A stretch of 64,000 nt of DNA from CAYQJS01 sp964417895 (GTDB lineage Bacteria > Chloroflexota > UBA6077 > SHYK01): assembly GCA_964417895.1 (NCBI GenBank), contig CAYQJS010000012.1, positions 1-64,000 of the forward strand, written 5' to 3'. This document shows positions 8,882 to 17,897 of this stretch, in pieces (position 1 is the stretch's first letter; each line of letters starts with the position of its first letter). Both the position numbers and the translations under genes were made by a program. The notes under the pieces were generated by a model. The model was given only the letters and a program-made list of their open reading frames with translations, did no database searches and had not been told where the DNA came from.

Positions 8882-10126
8882 GTGCAGAGGTGCTCCACGG
8901 CCGCCGACATCCAGCCGACTGCCGCGCTGCCCTGCTGGCTAGAGGTCGATCTCGACGCCGTCGCGGAGAATGTGAGGGCGCTTCAGCGCTGGGTTGGGCC
9001 GCGCACGCGGCTGGCAGCCGTCGTCAAGGCTCAGGGGTATGGCTCCGGGGCCGAGCAGGTAGCGCGGACTGCTCTTGGCGCGGGTGTCGCCTGGCTAGCT
9101 GTCGCGCGGGTCCACGAGGGCGTGGAGCTTCGGCAGGCGGGCCTGGATGCCCCCATCCTGGTCCTCAACCGCACCGACCCCACAGAAGCGGATCTCGCTG
9201 TGCGCGCGGGCCTGGCGGTCACCGTCGACGGGGAGGAGGTCGCCCACGCGCTGGGTGTCGCAGCGGCCCGGCATGGCCGACGAGCCGGCGTTCACCTCAA
9301 GGTGGACACCGGGCTCCATCGCTTCGGCGTAGAGCCGGAGCGCGCCCTGCCCCTGGCGCGGTATCTGGCATCCATCGAGGAGCTCGATGTGCAGGCCCTC
9401 TACACGCATTTTGCGAGCGCCGACGAGCCAGATCGCGGCTTTACCCGCGAGCAGCTTGCGCGCTTCCAGCGCGTGGCCGAGCAACTAGCGGACGCTGGCT
9501 ACCGTTTCCCCCTGCGGCACGCGGCCAACAGCGCCGCCACCCTCGGGGTGCGTGAGGCGCATCTGGACCTCGTGCGCCTCGGGCTCACCCTTTACGGGAG
9601 CAGCCCATCTGACACGGTGCCCGATGGGCTGCTCCTGCGGCCAGCGGTGGCCCTCAAAGCACGGGTGGCGCGCGTGATGGATCTCGCCGCGGGGCAGGGG
9701 GTCGGGTACGGCCAGACGTGGAGAGCGGAGCGGCCGACACGCGTGGCTCTTGTCACCGCGGGCTACGCGGATGGCGTTTCACGCCGCCTTTCCAACCGGG
9801 GCCGGGCGCTGATCCGCGGGCGAGAGGTCCCCCTGGTGGGCCGCGTGTCCATGGATCTCACTACAATTGACATAACTGCAGTTCCGGACGTGCGCGTAGG
9901 GACGGTGGTGACGTTCTTCGGTCGCGATGGTTCAGCGGAGATCAGTCTTTCGCGGTTCGCCGCCGCGGCCGACACGATTCCTCACGAAGCGATGACGCTT
10001 GTCGGTGGCCGAGTGGCTCGTGTTTACTGGCAGCGGGGTGAGGTCAGCCGCGTCACGCGCCTCAGTGGCACGATCGCCGCGGCGCCCGCAGAAGCGCGCG
10101 CCGCGCTCGCCGGTGCCTGGGCGTAG
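8882..10126 (+). CDS. alr: Alanine racemase
   Basis: About 414 residues from a GTG at 8882, slightly long at the N-terminus (family about 370). Converts L-alanine to D-alanine for peptidoglycan using PLP. The PLP lysine lies in AVVKAQGYGSG (about residue 49), a variant of the common AVVKANAYGHG. The second catalytic base, tyrosine, is in VGYGQTWRAE (about residue 275). The C-terminal beta domain includes PLVGRVSMDLTTID. A D-alanine supply fits the cell-wall genes nearby. The exact start is uncertain. Confidence 0.94.
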   Translation: MQRCSTAADIQPTAALPCWLEVDLDAVAENVRALQRWVGPRTRLAAVVKAQGYGSGAEQVARTALGAGVAWLAVARVHEGVELRQAGLDAPILVLNRTDPTEADLAVRAGLAVTVDGEEVAHALGVAAARHGRRAGVHLKVDTGLHRFGVEPERALPLARYLASIEELDVQALYTHFASADEPDRGFTREQLARFQRVAEQLADAGYRFPLRHAANSAATLGVREAHLDLVRLGLTLYGSSPSDTVPDGLLLRPAVALKARVARVMDLAAGQGVGYGQTWRAERPTRVALVTAGYADGVSRRLSNRGRALIRGREVPLVGRVSMDLTTIDITAVPDVRVGTVVTFFGRDGSAEISLSRFAAAADTIPHEAMTLVGGRVARVYWQRGEVSRVTRLSGTIAAAPAEARAALAGAWA

Positions 10127-10136
10127 GGGGCTGGCG

Positions 10137-10412
10137 GTGCGCGATTCGGCAGCCGCGGCTGCGGTGCTGCTGGCGAAATACCGTGAGGCGGCCGAGCGGA
10201 CCGCTGATCCGGACGTTGCCGTCGCCATGACTGCATCGCTGGAGGTCCACGCCCTCTTCAAGCAGCTGCGGGAGTCCGCGGAGGGCAGGGCGGGCATCTC
10301 GGCGCTGACTCTCGACGCGAATCCGCAGGTCCGCCGCTGGGCAGCCACTCACACGCTGATGTGGAACCGTGACGCTGGGCGAGCTACTCTGCGGGAGCTC
10401 AACCGCATGTGA
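10137..10412 (+). CDS. Small DUF2019-like (HEAT-like) protein
   Basis: 91 residues from a GTG at 10137, 11 bases after the alr stop. It is helical and alanine-rich, ending with DANPQVRRWAATHTLMWNRDAGRATLREL. That closely fits the DUF2019 pattern VRxWAAThxL as I remember it, a HEAT-like fold of unknown role found in small bacterial proteins. Probably translated with alr. Family assignment is from motif memory and moderately sure; no function is claimed. Confidence 0.65.
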   Translation: MRDSAAAAAVLLAKYREAAERTADPDVAVAMTASLEVHALFKQLRESAEGRAGISALTLDANPQVRRWAATHTLMWNRDAGRATLRELNRM

Positions 10413-10444
10413 AGCGGCCGCGCCGTAACCTGGCGTCTGCGCAC

Positions 10445-13294
10445 CTATCGTGAAAGATTGGCCGTCTCAATCCACTCTCTGGCCAGCGTCGCAAGCATCG
10501 CAAGCGGCGCCGTTCTAACGGTGCAAGCTGGGAGCGAGTTGAGGAACGCCTTGCCGTAGGACCTCGTGACGATACGCCTATCCAGCACCGCCACGATGCC
10601 GCGGTCGGTTTGGCTCCGTATGAGACGCCCGAAGCCCTGTTTGAACCGCAGAATCGCCTGCGGCACCGCGTACTGGCGGAACGGATCGTCGTACGCTTCG
10701 CTCCTGGCTGCGAAGATCGGGTCCGTGGGCACCGCGAAGGGCAAGCGGGCGATCAGCAGTGCAGAGAGAGCGTCGCCCACAACGTCCACGCCCTCCCAGA
10801 AGGAAGCCGTACCCAGAAGCACCGCGCGATCCGTGGCTTTGAATCGCTGGAGCAGCCGGCTTCGAGACCCGTCCACCCCCTGCGCCATGAGCACGACCTG
10901 CGCCCGTTCCATGGGCTGGCGCATCAGCTCGTAGGTAGCGCGCAGCTGGGCGTTGGACGTAAACAGCACCAGTGTCCGACCCCCCAGAGCCGCCGCCACA
11001 TCGGCTGCCGCGTCGGCCACGCTGCGTGCATAGCCCGGCTGGTTGGGCTCAGGCATGTCCGTTGGAATGAAGACGAGCGCGGCATTGGGGTAATCAAAGG
11101 GGGATCCCAGTGCCAGCTCGCTGGCGTCCTGGACGCCGAGGCGCTGCCGGATGTAGTCGAACGAATCCTCCGTGGCAAGGGTCGCCGACGTGAAGATGAC
11201 GCTCGATTTCACGTCCAGGAGCCACGTTCGAAGCTGGCTCGCCACATCCAGCGGGGCGAGGTGGAGTGTCGGGCCCGGTGCAGACACGCCGAAGCTGGTT
11301 CCGCTGGTCGCNNNNNNNNNNCAGCTCACCGTATCGGGCGGGGGGTGTGCGACGATGTCGTCCGCTTCATCCGTCGCTGCCTCGAGCTGTCGCACCGCGG
11401 CGAGCAGCTCTCCGTGCACCTCGGCCATGACCTCCGAGCCGCCGGCCGCAGCGTCGGCGAGATCTTCCAGTACCGGGCCGACGCAGTGGCGGACGGCCTC
11501 CAGGCTGGTGCGCGCGTCTTCCCATTGTGCTTCCGCGCCAGCCCACGCGCTGTCGTTGCGGACCCAGCTCGTCAGGCGAACGGCCGGGGCGCTCCCGCCT
11601 GGCGTGCTCCGGTCGGCGACCAGGTTGCGCACCGATTCGAAGAGCACCCCGAGATGTTCCCGTGCCTCCCGGGCGTAGCGTCGGAGCGCATCCGCGCTCT
11701 CCATCAGCTGAGCGACGCGCCGCTCTGCCAGGCCTGCCCCGCGGAGCAGTACGACGGCGCCGGGCACGCTGGCGATACCCCCATGCCCCGGAGCTCCCAC
11801 AAGCACGTCGAGCGGAGCCGCGAACAGGCGTAGCGCTACGGCGCAGCTCAACTGGGCGGTCGCTTCGTCCTCAAGATGGTGGGCCTCGTCGACGACCAGG
11901 TGCTCGTAGTCTGGGATGACGCGGCTGTTCGCCACCAGGTCGGAGAGCAGGAGCGAGTGGTTGACGATCACGATGTGGCTGGCTTCCGCTGCGCGTCGCG
12001 CGCGTGCGATGAAGCAAGAGCCATCTCGGTGGTAGGGGCAGGTCAGGGGGGAGCACGCCTCGGTCTGCGAGCAGATGCGTGTCCACGCGATCTCCTCATC
12101 AGGGTTGAGGCGCAGCTCCGCCCGATCGCCGGTGGCCGTCTGGCCGATCCAGAGCAGTGTCTTCACGAGGAGCGAAGCTTCCTCGTGGCTGAGGGCGTCC
12201 GCCCGCAGCAGTGACATCCACCGCCGCAAGCACACATAGTTCGACCGCCCCTTCAGGACGGTAGCTCGCACCCGGTAGTCCATGGCACGCGCCACGTCGG
12301 GCACGTCCTTCTCATACAGTTGGTCCTGAAGGTTGATCGTGTTGGTCGAGACGACGACACGCCGGTTGTTTGCCGCGGCGAAGGCCAGTGCCGGGAGGAG
12401 GTACGCCAGGGACTTCCCCGTGCCGGTGCCGGCTTCCACGACGAGGTGGTGGCCACGGTCGAGCGCACCACATACCGCCTGGAGCATCGCCAGCTGTTCT
12501 GGCCGCTCCTCGTACGCCGGGAGGACCGAGGCTATGGCGCCGCCGGGGCGTAGCGCTTCCACCAGACCTTCGACATCGAGGCGCCGGGCGTGGCTGTTGG
12601 GAGTGAGCGCCCCGGGCGTCTCTTCGGGCGGCGACAGCACTTGCGACAGAGCCAGGTTGACCGACGGGACGCCATCTGCCGTCTGGATAGCCAGCTTGTG
12701 CCGCTGCTCCAGCTCGGCTTCGACGAACAGGCCGCGGAAGGGCCATGCGCGGGCTGCGGTGAGACGGTTGACGTGGGTGAGCACGTCGAAACCCAGCGTG
12801 CGGATGCGCCCCAGAAGCGCCAGGAAGACCTGCCGAGAGAGATGCGCATCGGCCAACGCGCGATGAGGCTGGGCCGCATCGATGCCCAGCGCCTGCGCGA
12901 TGGATGCGAGGTCGTACGTCCGAAGTCCGGGCAGGAGGAGCGCTCCCAGGTCGAACGTGTCGAAAATCGGATTCGGCAGCTCGAGGCCTTGGCGCGCCAG
13001 CTGTGCGACGTCCAGGTCGACACTTTGGCCGACGAGCGGGGCGCCCGCGAGGAACTCGCGCAGGCGTCCCGCCATTTGCTCCAGCGGTGGCGCCGTCGCG
13101 AGATCATCTTCACTGATCCCGGTCAGGATCCGGACCGCGTACGGCAGGGGTGCGCCCGGATTGACAAAGGTGGACCATTCCTCGCCCACGCCTTCGTCGT
13201 CGAAGCGGACTGCGCCGATCTCGATGATGCGCGCATTCGGGGATCCGGCCCGCATGAGTTCGAGGTCGAGAGCAACGTATGGGCCCGAGGTGAT
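10445..13294 (-). CDS. dinG: DinG-like DNA helicase with N-terminal DEDD exonuclease
   Basis: About 940 residues: N-terminal 3'-5' exonuclease of the epsilon/DEDDh type, then an XPD/DinG superfamily 2 helicase. Seen are Walker A AGTGTGKSLAYLLPAL, DEAH box VVDEAHHLEDEA and an Fe-S-type cysteine set (CLRRW ... CSQTEACSPLTC ... CFIA). C-terminal helicase motifs TSATLA, GTASFWEGVDV and QGFGRLIRS are also present. The exonuclease I motif VALDLE lies upstream of the first ATG (13255), and the frame is open only back to 13306 with no ATG, GTG or TTG. An ATC at 13292-13294, preceded by GAAGG, is the best placed start, or the sequence has an error. An in-frame N gap sits at 11312-11321. Confidence 0.88.
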   Translation of the reverse strand: MTSGPYVALDLELMRAGSPNARIIEIGAVRFDDEGVGEEWSTFVNPGAPLPYAVRILTGISEDDLATAPPLEQMAGRLREFLAGAPLVGQSVDLDVAQLARQGLELPNPIFDTFDLGALLLPGLRTYDLASIAQALGIDAAQPHRALADAHLSRQVFLALLGRIRTLGFDVLTHVNRLTAARAWPFRGLFVEAELEQRHKLAIQTADGVPSVNLALSQVLSPPEETPGALTPNSHARRLDVEGLVEALRPGGAIASVLPAYEERPEQLAMLQAVCGALDRGHHLVVEAGTGTGKSLAYLLPALAFAAANNRRVVVSTNTINLQDQLYEKDVPDVARAMDYRVRATVLKGRSNYVCLRRWMSLLRADALSHEEASLLVKTLLWIGQTATGDRAELRLNPDEEIAWTRICSQTEACSPLTCPYHRDGSCFIARARRAAEASHIVIVNHSLLLSDLVANSRVIPDYEHLVVDEAHHLEDEATAQLSCAVALRLFAAPLDVLVGAPGHGGIASVPGAVVLLRGAGLAERRVAQLMESADALRRYAREAREHLGVLFESVRNLVADRSTPGGSAPAVRLTSWVRNDSAWAGAEAQWEDARTSLEAVRHCVGPVLEDLADAAAGGSEVMAEVHGELLAAVRQLEAATDEADDIVAHPPPDTVSXXXXATSGTSFGVSAPGPTLHLAPLDVASQLRTWLLDVKSSVIFTSATLATEDSFDYIRQRLGVQDASELALGSPFDYPNAALVFIPTDMPEPNQPGYARSVADAAADVAAALGGRTLVLFTSNAQLRATYELMRQPMERAQVVLMAQGVDGSRSRLLQRFKATDRAVLLGTASFWEGVDVVGDALSALLIARLPFAVPTDPIFAARSEAYDDPFRQYAVPQAILRFKQGFGRLIRSQTDRGIVAVLDRRIVTRSYGKAFLNSLPACTVRTAPLAMLATLAREWIETANLSR
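11312..11321. other. Assembly gap (10 N) inside dinG, frame preserved
   Basis: Ten N with the dinG frame continuing on both sides. A real gap of about ten bases, or any length equal to it modulo 3, fits. It falls in the linker before the APLDV...TSATL helicase region. Confidence 0.95.
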
Positions 13295-13341
13295 TGCTTG
13301 GCCCTTCTAGCCCGGCTCAGGCCGGGGTTCAGGAAGTGGGG

Positions 13342-13881
13342 TTACCGCCGGCGGCCCGCCCGGAACGCGTAGCGCCAGATCAGCTCGCGAACGAGCGGAT
13401 TGCGCAGCAATCCCAACACGATAGGCACCAGTTTCACGGCGCTCGCGGCCTGACGCACATCGCGACGGTTCGCGCGCGGCGCCTGGTCGCTCAGAGCAGC
13501 CGTCGTCTTCGCGCGCAGGGCGAGCCGATCCGCCACTTGCTGCGCCACCGACCGCGTCTGGTCGAGCGCAGAGCTGTCCTCGGCGCTATCGCGCCGGGCA
13601 GGCGCGACTTTTTCTCGCCCCTTCGCTACCGCCCCACGATGGCGTCCACGCCGTCCAGCCAGGAATGCACCGACCAGCGTACCTCCCGCCGCGGCTGCGG
13701 CCATCTGTAGTATGCCTGGCCGAGCCCGGTTCAGCCCCCCGATAACGTCGATAAAGTCCTGCGCACGGTCGAGCCCGATGGCGACCACCTGGGCAAAATC
13801 CTCGACCGCCGTCTCCCACCGCTCCGGTGCGACGCTCGGGACAGTGGTGTCTTCAGGCAGCTCACTCATATAACGGATCAT
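13342..13881 (-). CDS. Hypothetical protein with one hydrophobic segment
   Basis: 179 residues, not recognised. It has an acidic N-terminal part, a short Ala/Gly-rich hydrophobic stretch (MAAAAAGGTLVGAFLAG, about residues 60-76) and a basic linker. A C-terminal amphipathic region (KLVPIVLGLLRNPLVRELIWRYAF) follows. It could be a small membrane-associated protein. It is the gene after the PBP in the envelope operon, 28 bases downstream. A second ATG 12 bases in (MSELPED) is an alternative start. Confidence 0.65.
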   Translation of the reverse strand: MIRYMSELPEDTTVPSVAPERWETAVEDFAQVVAIGLDRAQDFIDVIGGLNRARPGILQMAAAAAGGTLVGAFLAGRRGRHRGAVAKGREKVAPARRDSAEDSSALDQTRSVAQQVADRLALRAKTTAALSDQAPRANRRDVRQAASAVKLVPIVLGLLRNPLVRELIWRYAFRAGRRR

Positions 13882-13909
13882 AGCATGGAACCCACTTCAC
13901 CGAGCGTGG

Positions 13910-15385
13910 CTAGTAGCCGATTCGCAGGGCGGCTTCGAGGACGCCCCGTGCCACTGGGGCTGCAAAGGTGGTTCCCGAGCCGCGGTTCTCCATGATCACT
14001 GCCACTGCCACCCCAGGCCGGTCCGCAGGCGCATAGCCGATGAACCACGCGTGCGGGGCCGCTCCAACGCCCACTTCCGCCGTCCCGGTCTTACCACCAA
14101 CCGGAATGCCGGGGATACGGGCAGCCTGCGCGTAAGCGGCCTCGACGCTCAACACCATCATCGCGTTCATCGCGGCAGCGGTTGCTGCGCTCACGGGCCG
14201 GCGCAGAACCGTGCCCGGCCGGTGGATTGGTGCCGACCCGCTTCCACCTATTTCAGACACGAGATAGGGAGCCGGCATCTGCCCTCCGTTGGCGATAGTG
14301 GCCGCGGCCAATGCCATCTGGAGGGGGCTCACTTGGAGGTCGCCCTGCCCAAAGGCCGAAGTGGCCAGCTCCACGGGGCTCATCGCTGCGCTGCGCGAGA
14401 CCATGCCCGCGGCCGTGGGCAAGTCGAACGGCGTGGCCACTCCCATGCCGAAGCGGCGGGCATAGTCCAGAAAGCGTTCGGTGCCAGGATGAACGTCGCC
14501 ACGGTCCCAAATGTACGGCTGGGGCGGTGCGAGTGAGGCGAAATCGATGGGCCCGGGGAGCCCAAGCGAGAGGCCGATCAGCGCGTGCGCCACATTGCAC
14601 GACCACGCAAACTCCTCGGCGAACGTGAGGTCGCGCAGCTGCGGGTGATTGGTGTTCCGGATGCGGAATCCCTCGACCACCAGGTCTGCCTCGTGGTGGT
14701 GGCGGCGGTTCGGGTCGACGAGGCCCAGGTCGAGGGCCGCGGACGCGGTAACGATCTTGAACGTCGAGCCCGGCACATACTGGCCTTCGAGGGCGCGGCT
14801 GACGAACGGCCGCGCCGGATCCGACGACAGCTGGGCCCACCGGCTGTCGAGCGCGTTGGGGTCAAAGTACGGATGGCTGGCAAGCGCGAGCACCTCGCCC
14901 GTGCGGACGTTGAGCGCGACGACAGCACCCGTCGCGTCGCCCAGCGCCTGGTCGGCCACCCGCTGCAAGCGCAGATCGATGGTCAGTGTGACGTCGGAGC
15001 CCACCTTCCGGCTGTGGAGCAGCTTGTCGCGGATGCTGGCATACGGATCCGATGACCGGTCGCCGCGCAGGTACGAGTCGAAGGCGTCTTCGACGCCGCT
15101 CTTTCCGTGTCGCGCGCTAAAGTAGCCCGTCACATGTGCTAGCGGCGGGTAGTGGTAGGTGCGCTGCGCCAGCTCCCCGGCGAGCTCTGAGGAGGCAAGC
15201 GCCTCGCCATTGCGGTCGAGGATCCGCCCTCGCAAGTTCCGCCGCTCCTCCTCGATGAGCCGCGGGTTGGTCGGTCGGTGTACGAGGTCGTCGGCGCGGA
15301 TGACTTGCCAGTAGCCGAGGGCCCCGGCCACGAGCACGAATCCGAGAGAGAGGACCAGGGAAAGACGGCGGATCTGGTCAGTCAC
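13910..15385 (-). CDS. Class B penicillin-binding protein (peptidoglycan transpeptidase)
   Basis: 491 residues with a single N-terminal membrane anchor (about 10-28), a short dimerisation region and a transpeptidase domain. Active-site motifs are all present: SxxK at Ser207-Lys210 (GSTFK), SxN at Ser262-Asn264 (SCN) and KTG at 432-434 (GKTGTAE). It cross-links peptidoglycan strands outside the membrane, paired with the SEDS glycosyltransferase encoded just upstream (8-base overlap). The order FhaA, FHA, FtsW/RodA, PBP is like the actinobacterial pbpA region, so PbpA is a reasonable name, but division versus elongation role is not decided here. Confidence 0.93.
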   Translation of the reverse strand: MTDQIRRLSLVLSLGFVLVAGALGYWQVIRADDLVHRPTNPRLIEEERRNLRGRILDRNGEALASSELAGELAQRTYHYPPLAHVTGYFSARHGKSGVEDAFDSYLRGDRSSDPYASIRDKLLHSRKVGSDVTLTIDLRLQRVADQALGDATGAVVALNVRTGEVLALASHPYFDPNALDSRWAQLSSDPARPFVSRALEGQYVPGSTFKIVTASAALDLGLVDPNRRHHHEADLVVEGFRIRNTNHPQLRDLTFAEEFAWSCNVAHALIGLSLGLPGPIDFASLAPPQPYIWDRGDVHPGTERFLDYARRFGMGVATPFDLPTAAGMVSRSAAMSPVELATSAFGQGDLQVSPLQMALAAATIANGGQMPAPYLVSEIGGSGSAPIHRPGTVLRRPVSAATAAAMNAMMVLSVEAAYAQAARIPGIPVGGKTGTAEVGVGAAPHAWFIGYAPADRPGVAVAVIMENRGSGTTFAAPVARGVLEAALRIGY

Positions 15386-16661
15386 GGCGCCGGCTCGGAC
15401 TCGGCGATTCGGCCGAGATGCGCAGCAGCAGACCGATCATCACGAAGTTGACGAGGATGGAGCTGCCACCGTAGCTCATGAAGGGAAGCGTGATACCGGT
15501 GATCGGTATGACGCGCAGGGTGCCAGCCAGGATGATGATGGCCTGGAGCCCGAGCGTCGCACCGAGGCCCGCGGCGAGCAGGGCGGCAAAATCCCCACGG
15601 GCCCTGAGGGCAATGCGGAACGCGCGATGGACCAGCGCCAGGTACAGGCCCACGATAGCAAGCGTTCCCACCAGGCCCAGCTCCTCCCCCAGGGCGGCCA
15701 GAACAAAGTCAGTGTGAACGGCCGGGACATACTCCGGGTAGCCGTATCCCAGGCCAGACCCGATGATCCCGCCCGCTGCGTACGCGTTCAACGCTTGCAC
15801 GATCTGGTAGGCATCGCCGGTCGCGTAGGGCCACGGGTCGAGCCACACCCGGGTCCGCAGCTCCACGTGGTCGAACATCCCGTGTGCCGCGATCGCTCCG
15901 ATCAACAAGAACGCGAGCCCCACACCGACGTAGGTCCGTCCGGTCGCCGCGTAGAGCATGGCGAGAAACACCAGGTAGAAAAGCAGGCCTGCTCCGAGGT
16001 CGCGCTGCCACACAAGGAGGCCCATCGAGACCAGCCACATTACGGTCAGGGGAGCCAGATACGCGAGCGGCGGTAGGGTGAGTCGACCAAGCCGGACGGG
16101 AGCATGGGTGATTAACGCCCGTTTCTCCGCCAGGTAGGATGCGAAGAAAATCGCGATCACCACCTTCATGATCTCCGAGGGTTGGAAGTAGTAGCCGCCG
16201 AACCCGAGCCAGAGCCGGGCGCCGCTCGCGTTGGGGTCGACGCCGAATGCCAGCGTCGCGCCGAGGAGGAGTAGGCCTGCTACCAACCACGTGTACCGAT
16301 ATCGCGCCAACCATGCCACGCTAGGAACCAGCGCTGAGACCAATACGAGCGCCAACGCGCCGACGGCCACCCACAGGATCTGCCGCGGCGCGAGGGACGG
16401 CTCCAGGCGGTCGACCGCCGCCAGCCCCAGCGAGGTCAGCGTGGCAGCGACAGGAAGCAAGGCCTGGTCTGCCCTCCCCAATCGTGCCGAAAGCACGAGA
16501 TGCACGGCGAGGAACAGCGAGCCGAAAAGCATGGGGCCTGTCAGGTTGGCGGCTGGCCACTGCGCGCCGCGGACCAGCTGCAAGGCGAGGGTAGTCGTAG
16601 CGAACAAGGCTGTCGGGTAGAGCAGCAGCGAGAGCTCAACCCTGCGGAATGCCCTTGTCAC
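15378..16661 (-). CDS. SEDS-family peptidoglycan polymerase (FtsW/RodA/SpoVE)
   Basis: 427 residues from a GTG at 16661 with about ten to twelve membrane segments. Family signatures include FQPSEIMKVVIAIFFASYLAEKR, a WQRDLGAGLLFYLVFLAMLY-like segment and the C-terminal ITGITLPFMSYGGSS. SEDS proteins polymerise glycan strands from lipid II together with a class B PBP, which is the next gene. The 4-base overlap with the FHA gene upstream and 8-base overlap with the PBP gene imply coupled translation. Confidence 0.94.
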   Translation of the reverse strand: MTRAFRRVELSLLLYPTALFATTTLALQLVRGAQWPAANLTGPMLFGSLFLAVHLVLSARLGRADQALLPVAATLTSLGLAAVDRLEPSLAPRQILWVAVGALALVLVSALVPSVAWLARYRYTWLVAGLLLLGATLAFGVDPNASGARLWLGFGGYYFQPSEIMKVVIAIFFASYLAEKRALITHAPVRLGRLTLPPLAYLAPLTVMWLVSMGLLVWQRDLGAGLLFYLVFLAMLYAATGRTYVGVGLAFLLIGAIAAHGMFDHVELRTRVWLDPWPYATGDAYQIVQALNAYAAGGIIGSGLGYGYPEYVPAVHTDFVLAALGEELGLVGTLAIVGLYLALVHRAFRIALRARGDFAALLAAGLGATLGLQAIIILAGTLRVIPITGITLPFMSYGGSSILVNFVMIGLLLRISAESPSPSRRRD

Positions 16662-17104
16662 GACAGCGCCATCCGGAGCTTCACCTGTCCCATCTGCAGC
16701 TCGTCGCCCTCGCGTAGCTGCATCTCAGCTCCGATTCGTCCACCGTTGACAATAGTCCCATTGGTGCTTCCCGCGTCGCGGATCCACCACCTCTCGTCGC
16801 GCAGCAGCAGCATGGCGTGGGACGTCGATACAGCCTCGTCATCGAGCACGAGCGTGCTCTCCCGGGATCGGCCGACGAGGGTAACCGGCTCCAGCGAGAT
16901 CGCCTGGCCTCGCTCTCGGCCGGAGCTTCCAGGATCGATAACGATGAGGCGCCCACGTGGCGTCTGCGGTCGCTGGGCGGCGGCTTCGACTCGGAGCTCG
17001 CGTTGGATGAGCACGACGATTGAGAGAAGGAACAGGTAGAGGAGGGCCACGACGCCCAGGCGAAGCGCGAGGATAAGCGACTCAGAGGCAACGCCCTCGG
17101 GCAT
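16658..17104 (-). CDS. Membrane-anchored FHA domain protein (FhaB-like)
   Basis: 148 residues from ATG 17104; a longer in-frame reading overlaps fhaA and looks spurious. An N-terminal membrane helix (LGVVALLYLFLLSIVVLI) is followed by a cytoplasmic FHA domain with GRSRESTLVLDD, SHAMLLLRDERWWIRDAGSTNGTIVNG and a final beta strand. FHA domains bind phosphothreonine. Together with FhaA this probably couples Ser/Thr kinase signalling to cell-wall synthesis. No kinase gene is in the window. Confidence 0.9.
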   Translation of the reverse strand: MPEGVASESLILALRLGVVALLYLFLLSIVVLIQRELRVEAAAQRPQTPRGRLIVIDPGSSGRERGQAISLEPVTLVGRSRESTLVLDDEAVSTSHAMLLLRDERWWIRDAGSTNGTIVNGGRIGAEMQLREGDELQMGQVKLRMALS

Positions 17105-17112
17105 GGAGGGCG

Positions 17113-17847
17113 TCAACCGGCTCGCAGGCTGACGCGGTAGCCACCGAGGGACAGCTCGGCGCCGGCGTCGACACGCGCCTCTTGAATGGGCTCGCCTTCG
17201 AGGTAGGTGCCGTTGCTGCTCTCGAGGTCGCGGATGGTCCACGCATCCCCATCCAGCTCGATAGCCGCGTGGTGGCGTGACACTCGGAGGTCTCGCACAA
17301 CGAGGTCGTTGTCCGCCGCGCGGCCGATCCGGATGGGGGTTGCGCCGATGCGCATGCGCTGCCCGTCCTCCCCCTCCAGCACGAGCGTGTGTTCCGAGCC
17401 GAGAGGAAGCACGGGATCGAGCCTTCGGGTGTGTTGGAGGGCAGCCGCGGCATAAGGCTCCATTTCCTCGAAGAACGCTTCGGGTCGTACGAAAGACCTT
17501 GGAACCCTGGCGTCCGAAGCGAGCTCGACCCGGATCCGGCCTAGCGGTCGGTAGCCCTCTTCATCCGCCCTGCGGTCGAGGTACGCGGCCAGGTCGCGCT
17601 CAATTGCCCCACGGACGGGCGCGAACCGTTCGAAGTCCGTCGGGTTCAGATGCGCAACGTAGCGGTTTGGAACGTCGAGAGAAAAGGTGCCGACTGCCTT
17701 CTGGTCACCCATGGCGCGCGCGAGCGCCCGCGCTACTTCGACCGGCTGGAGGCGGGGCGGGAAGAGGCGGCGGAAACCGCCTTCGGCAACAGTCTCGATC
17801 AGGGTCTCGATGCGCGACAGCAACGACAGTGCTGGCGGCTCCGGCAC
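17113..17847 (-). CDS. fhaA: FhaA-like protein (DUF3662 plus FHA domain)
   Basis: About 244 residues from a GTG at 17847, preceded by AAGG. The N-terminal DUF3662 region begins LLSRIETLIETVAEGGFRRLF and includes LQPVEVARALARAM. The C-terminal FHA domain has IRIGRAADNDLVVRDLRVSRHHA and DLESSNGTYLEGEP. In Actinobacteria FhaA binds phosphorylated cell-wall regulators. The linker is short compared with actinobacterial FhaA. An in-frame opening upstream overlaps the XRE gene and is not supported. A perfect TATAAT lies 34 bases upstream. Confidence 0.88.
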   Translation of the reverse strand: MPEPPALSLLSRIETLIETVAEGGFRRLFPPRLQPVEVARALARAMGDQKAVGTFSLDVPNRYVAHLNPTDFERFAPVRGAIERDLAAYLDRRADEEGYRPLGRIRVELASDARVPRSFVRPEAFFEEMEPYAAAALQHTRRLDPVLPLGSEHTLVLEGEDGQRMRIGATPIRIGRAADNDLVVRDLRVSRHHAAIELDGDAWTIRDLESSNGTYLEGEPIQEARVDAGAELSLGGYRVSLRAG

Positions 17848-17880
17848 CAGGCCTTGGAGGCTGTGGATGCACTGGCGGAA

Positions 17881-17886
17881 ATTATA
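17881..17886 (-). promoter_or_regulatory. TATAAT -10-like hexamer upstream of fhaA
   Basis: A perfect TATAAT on the minus strand between the XRE stop and the fhaA GTG. No good -35 is visible at 16-18 bases (only TGGCTT-like), so an internal promoter is possible but weakly supported. Confidence 0.3.
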
Positions 17887-17897
17887 GGTGCTATCGC

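Noticed and set aside
8839..9555. 238-codon ORF overlapping the alr start
   Set aside because: Gly/Arg-rich alternative frame inside alr; the alr frame carries all catalytic motifs.
10610..11833. 407-codon plus-strand ORF opposite dinG
   Set aside because: Shadow of the helicase; also crosses the N gap by chance.
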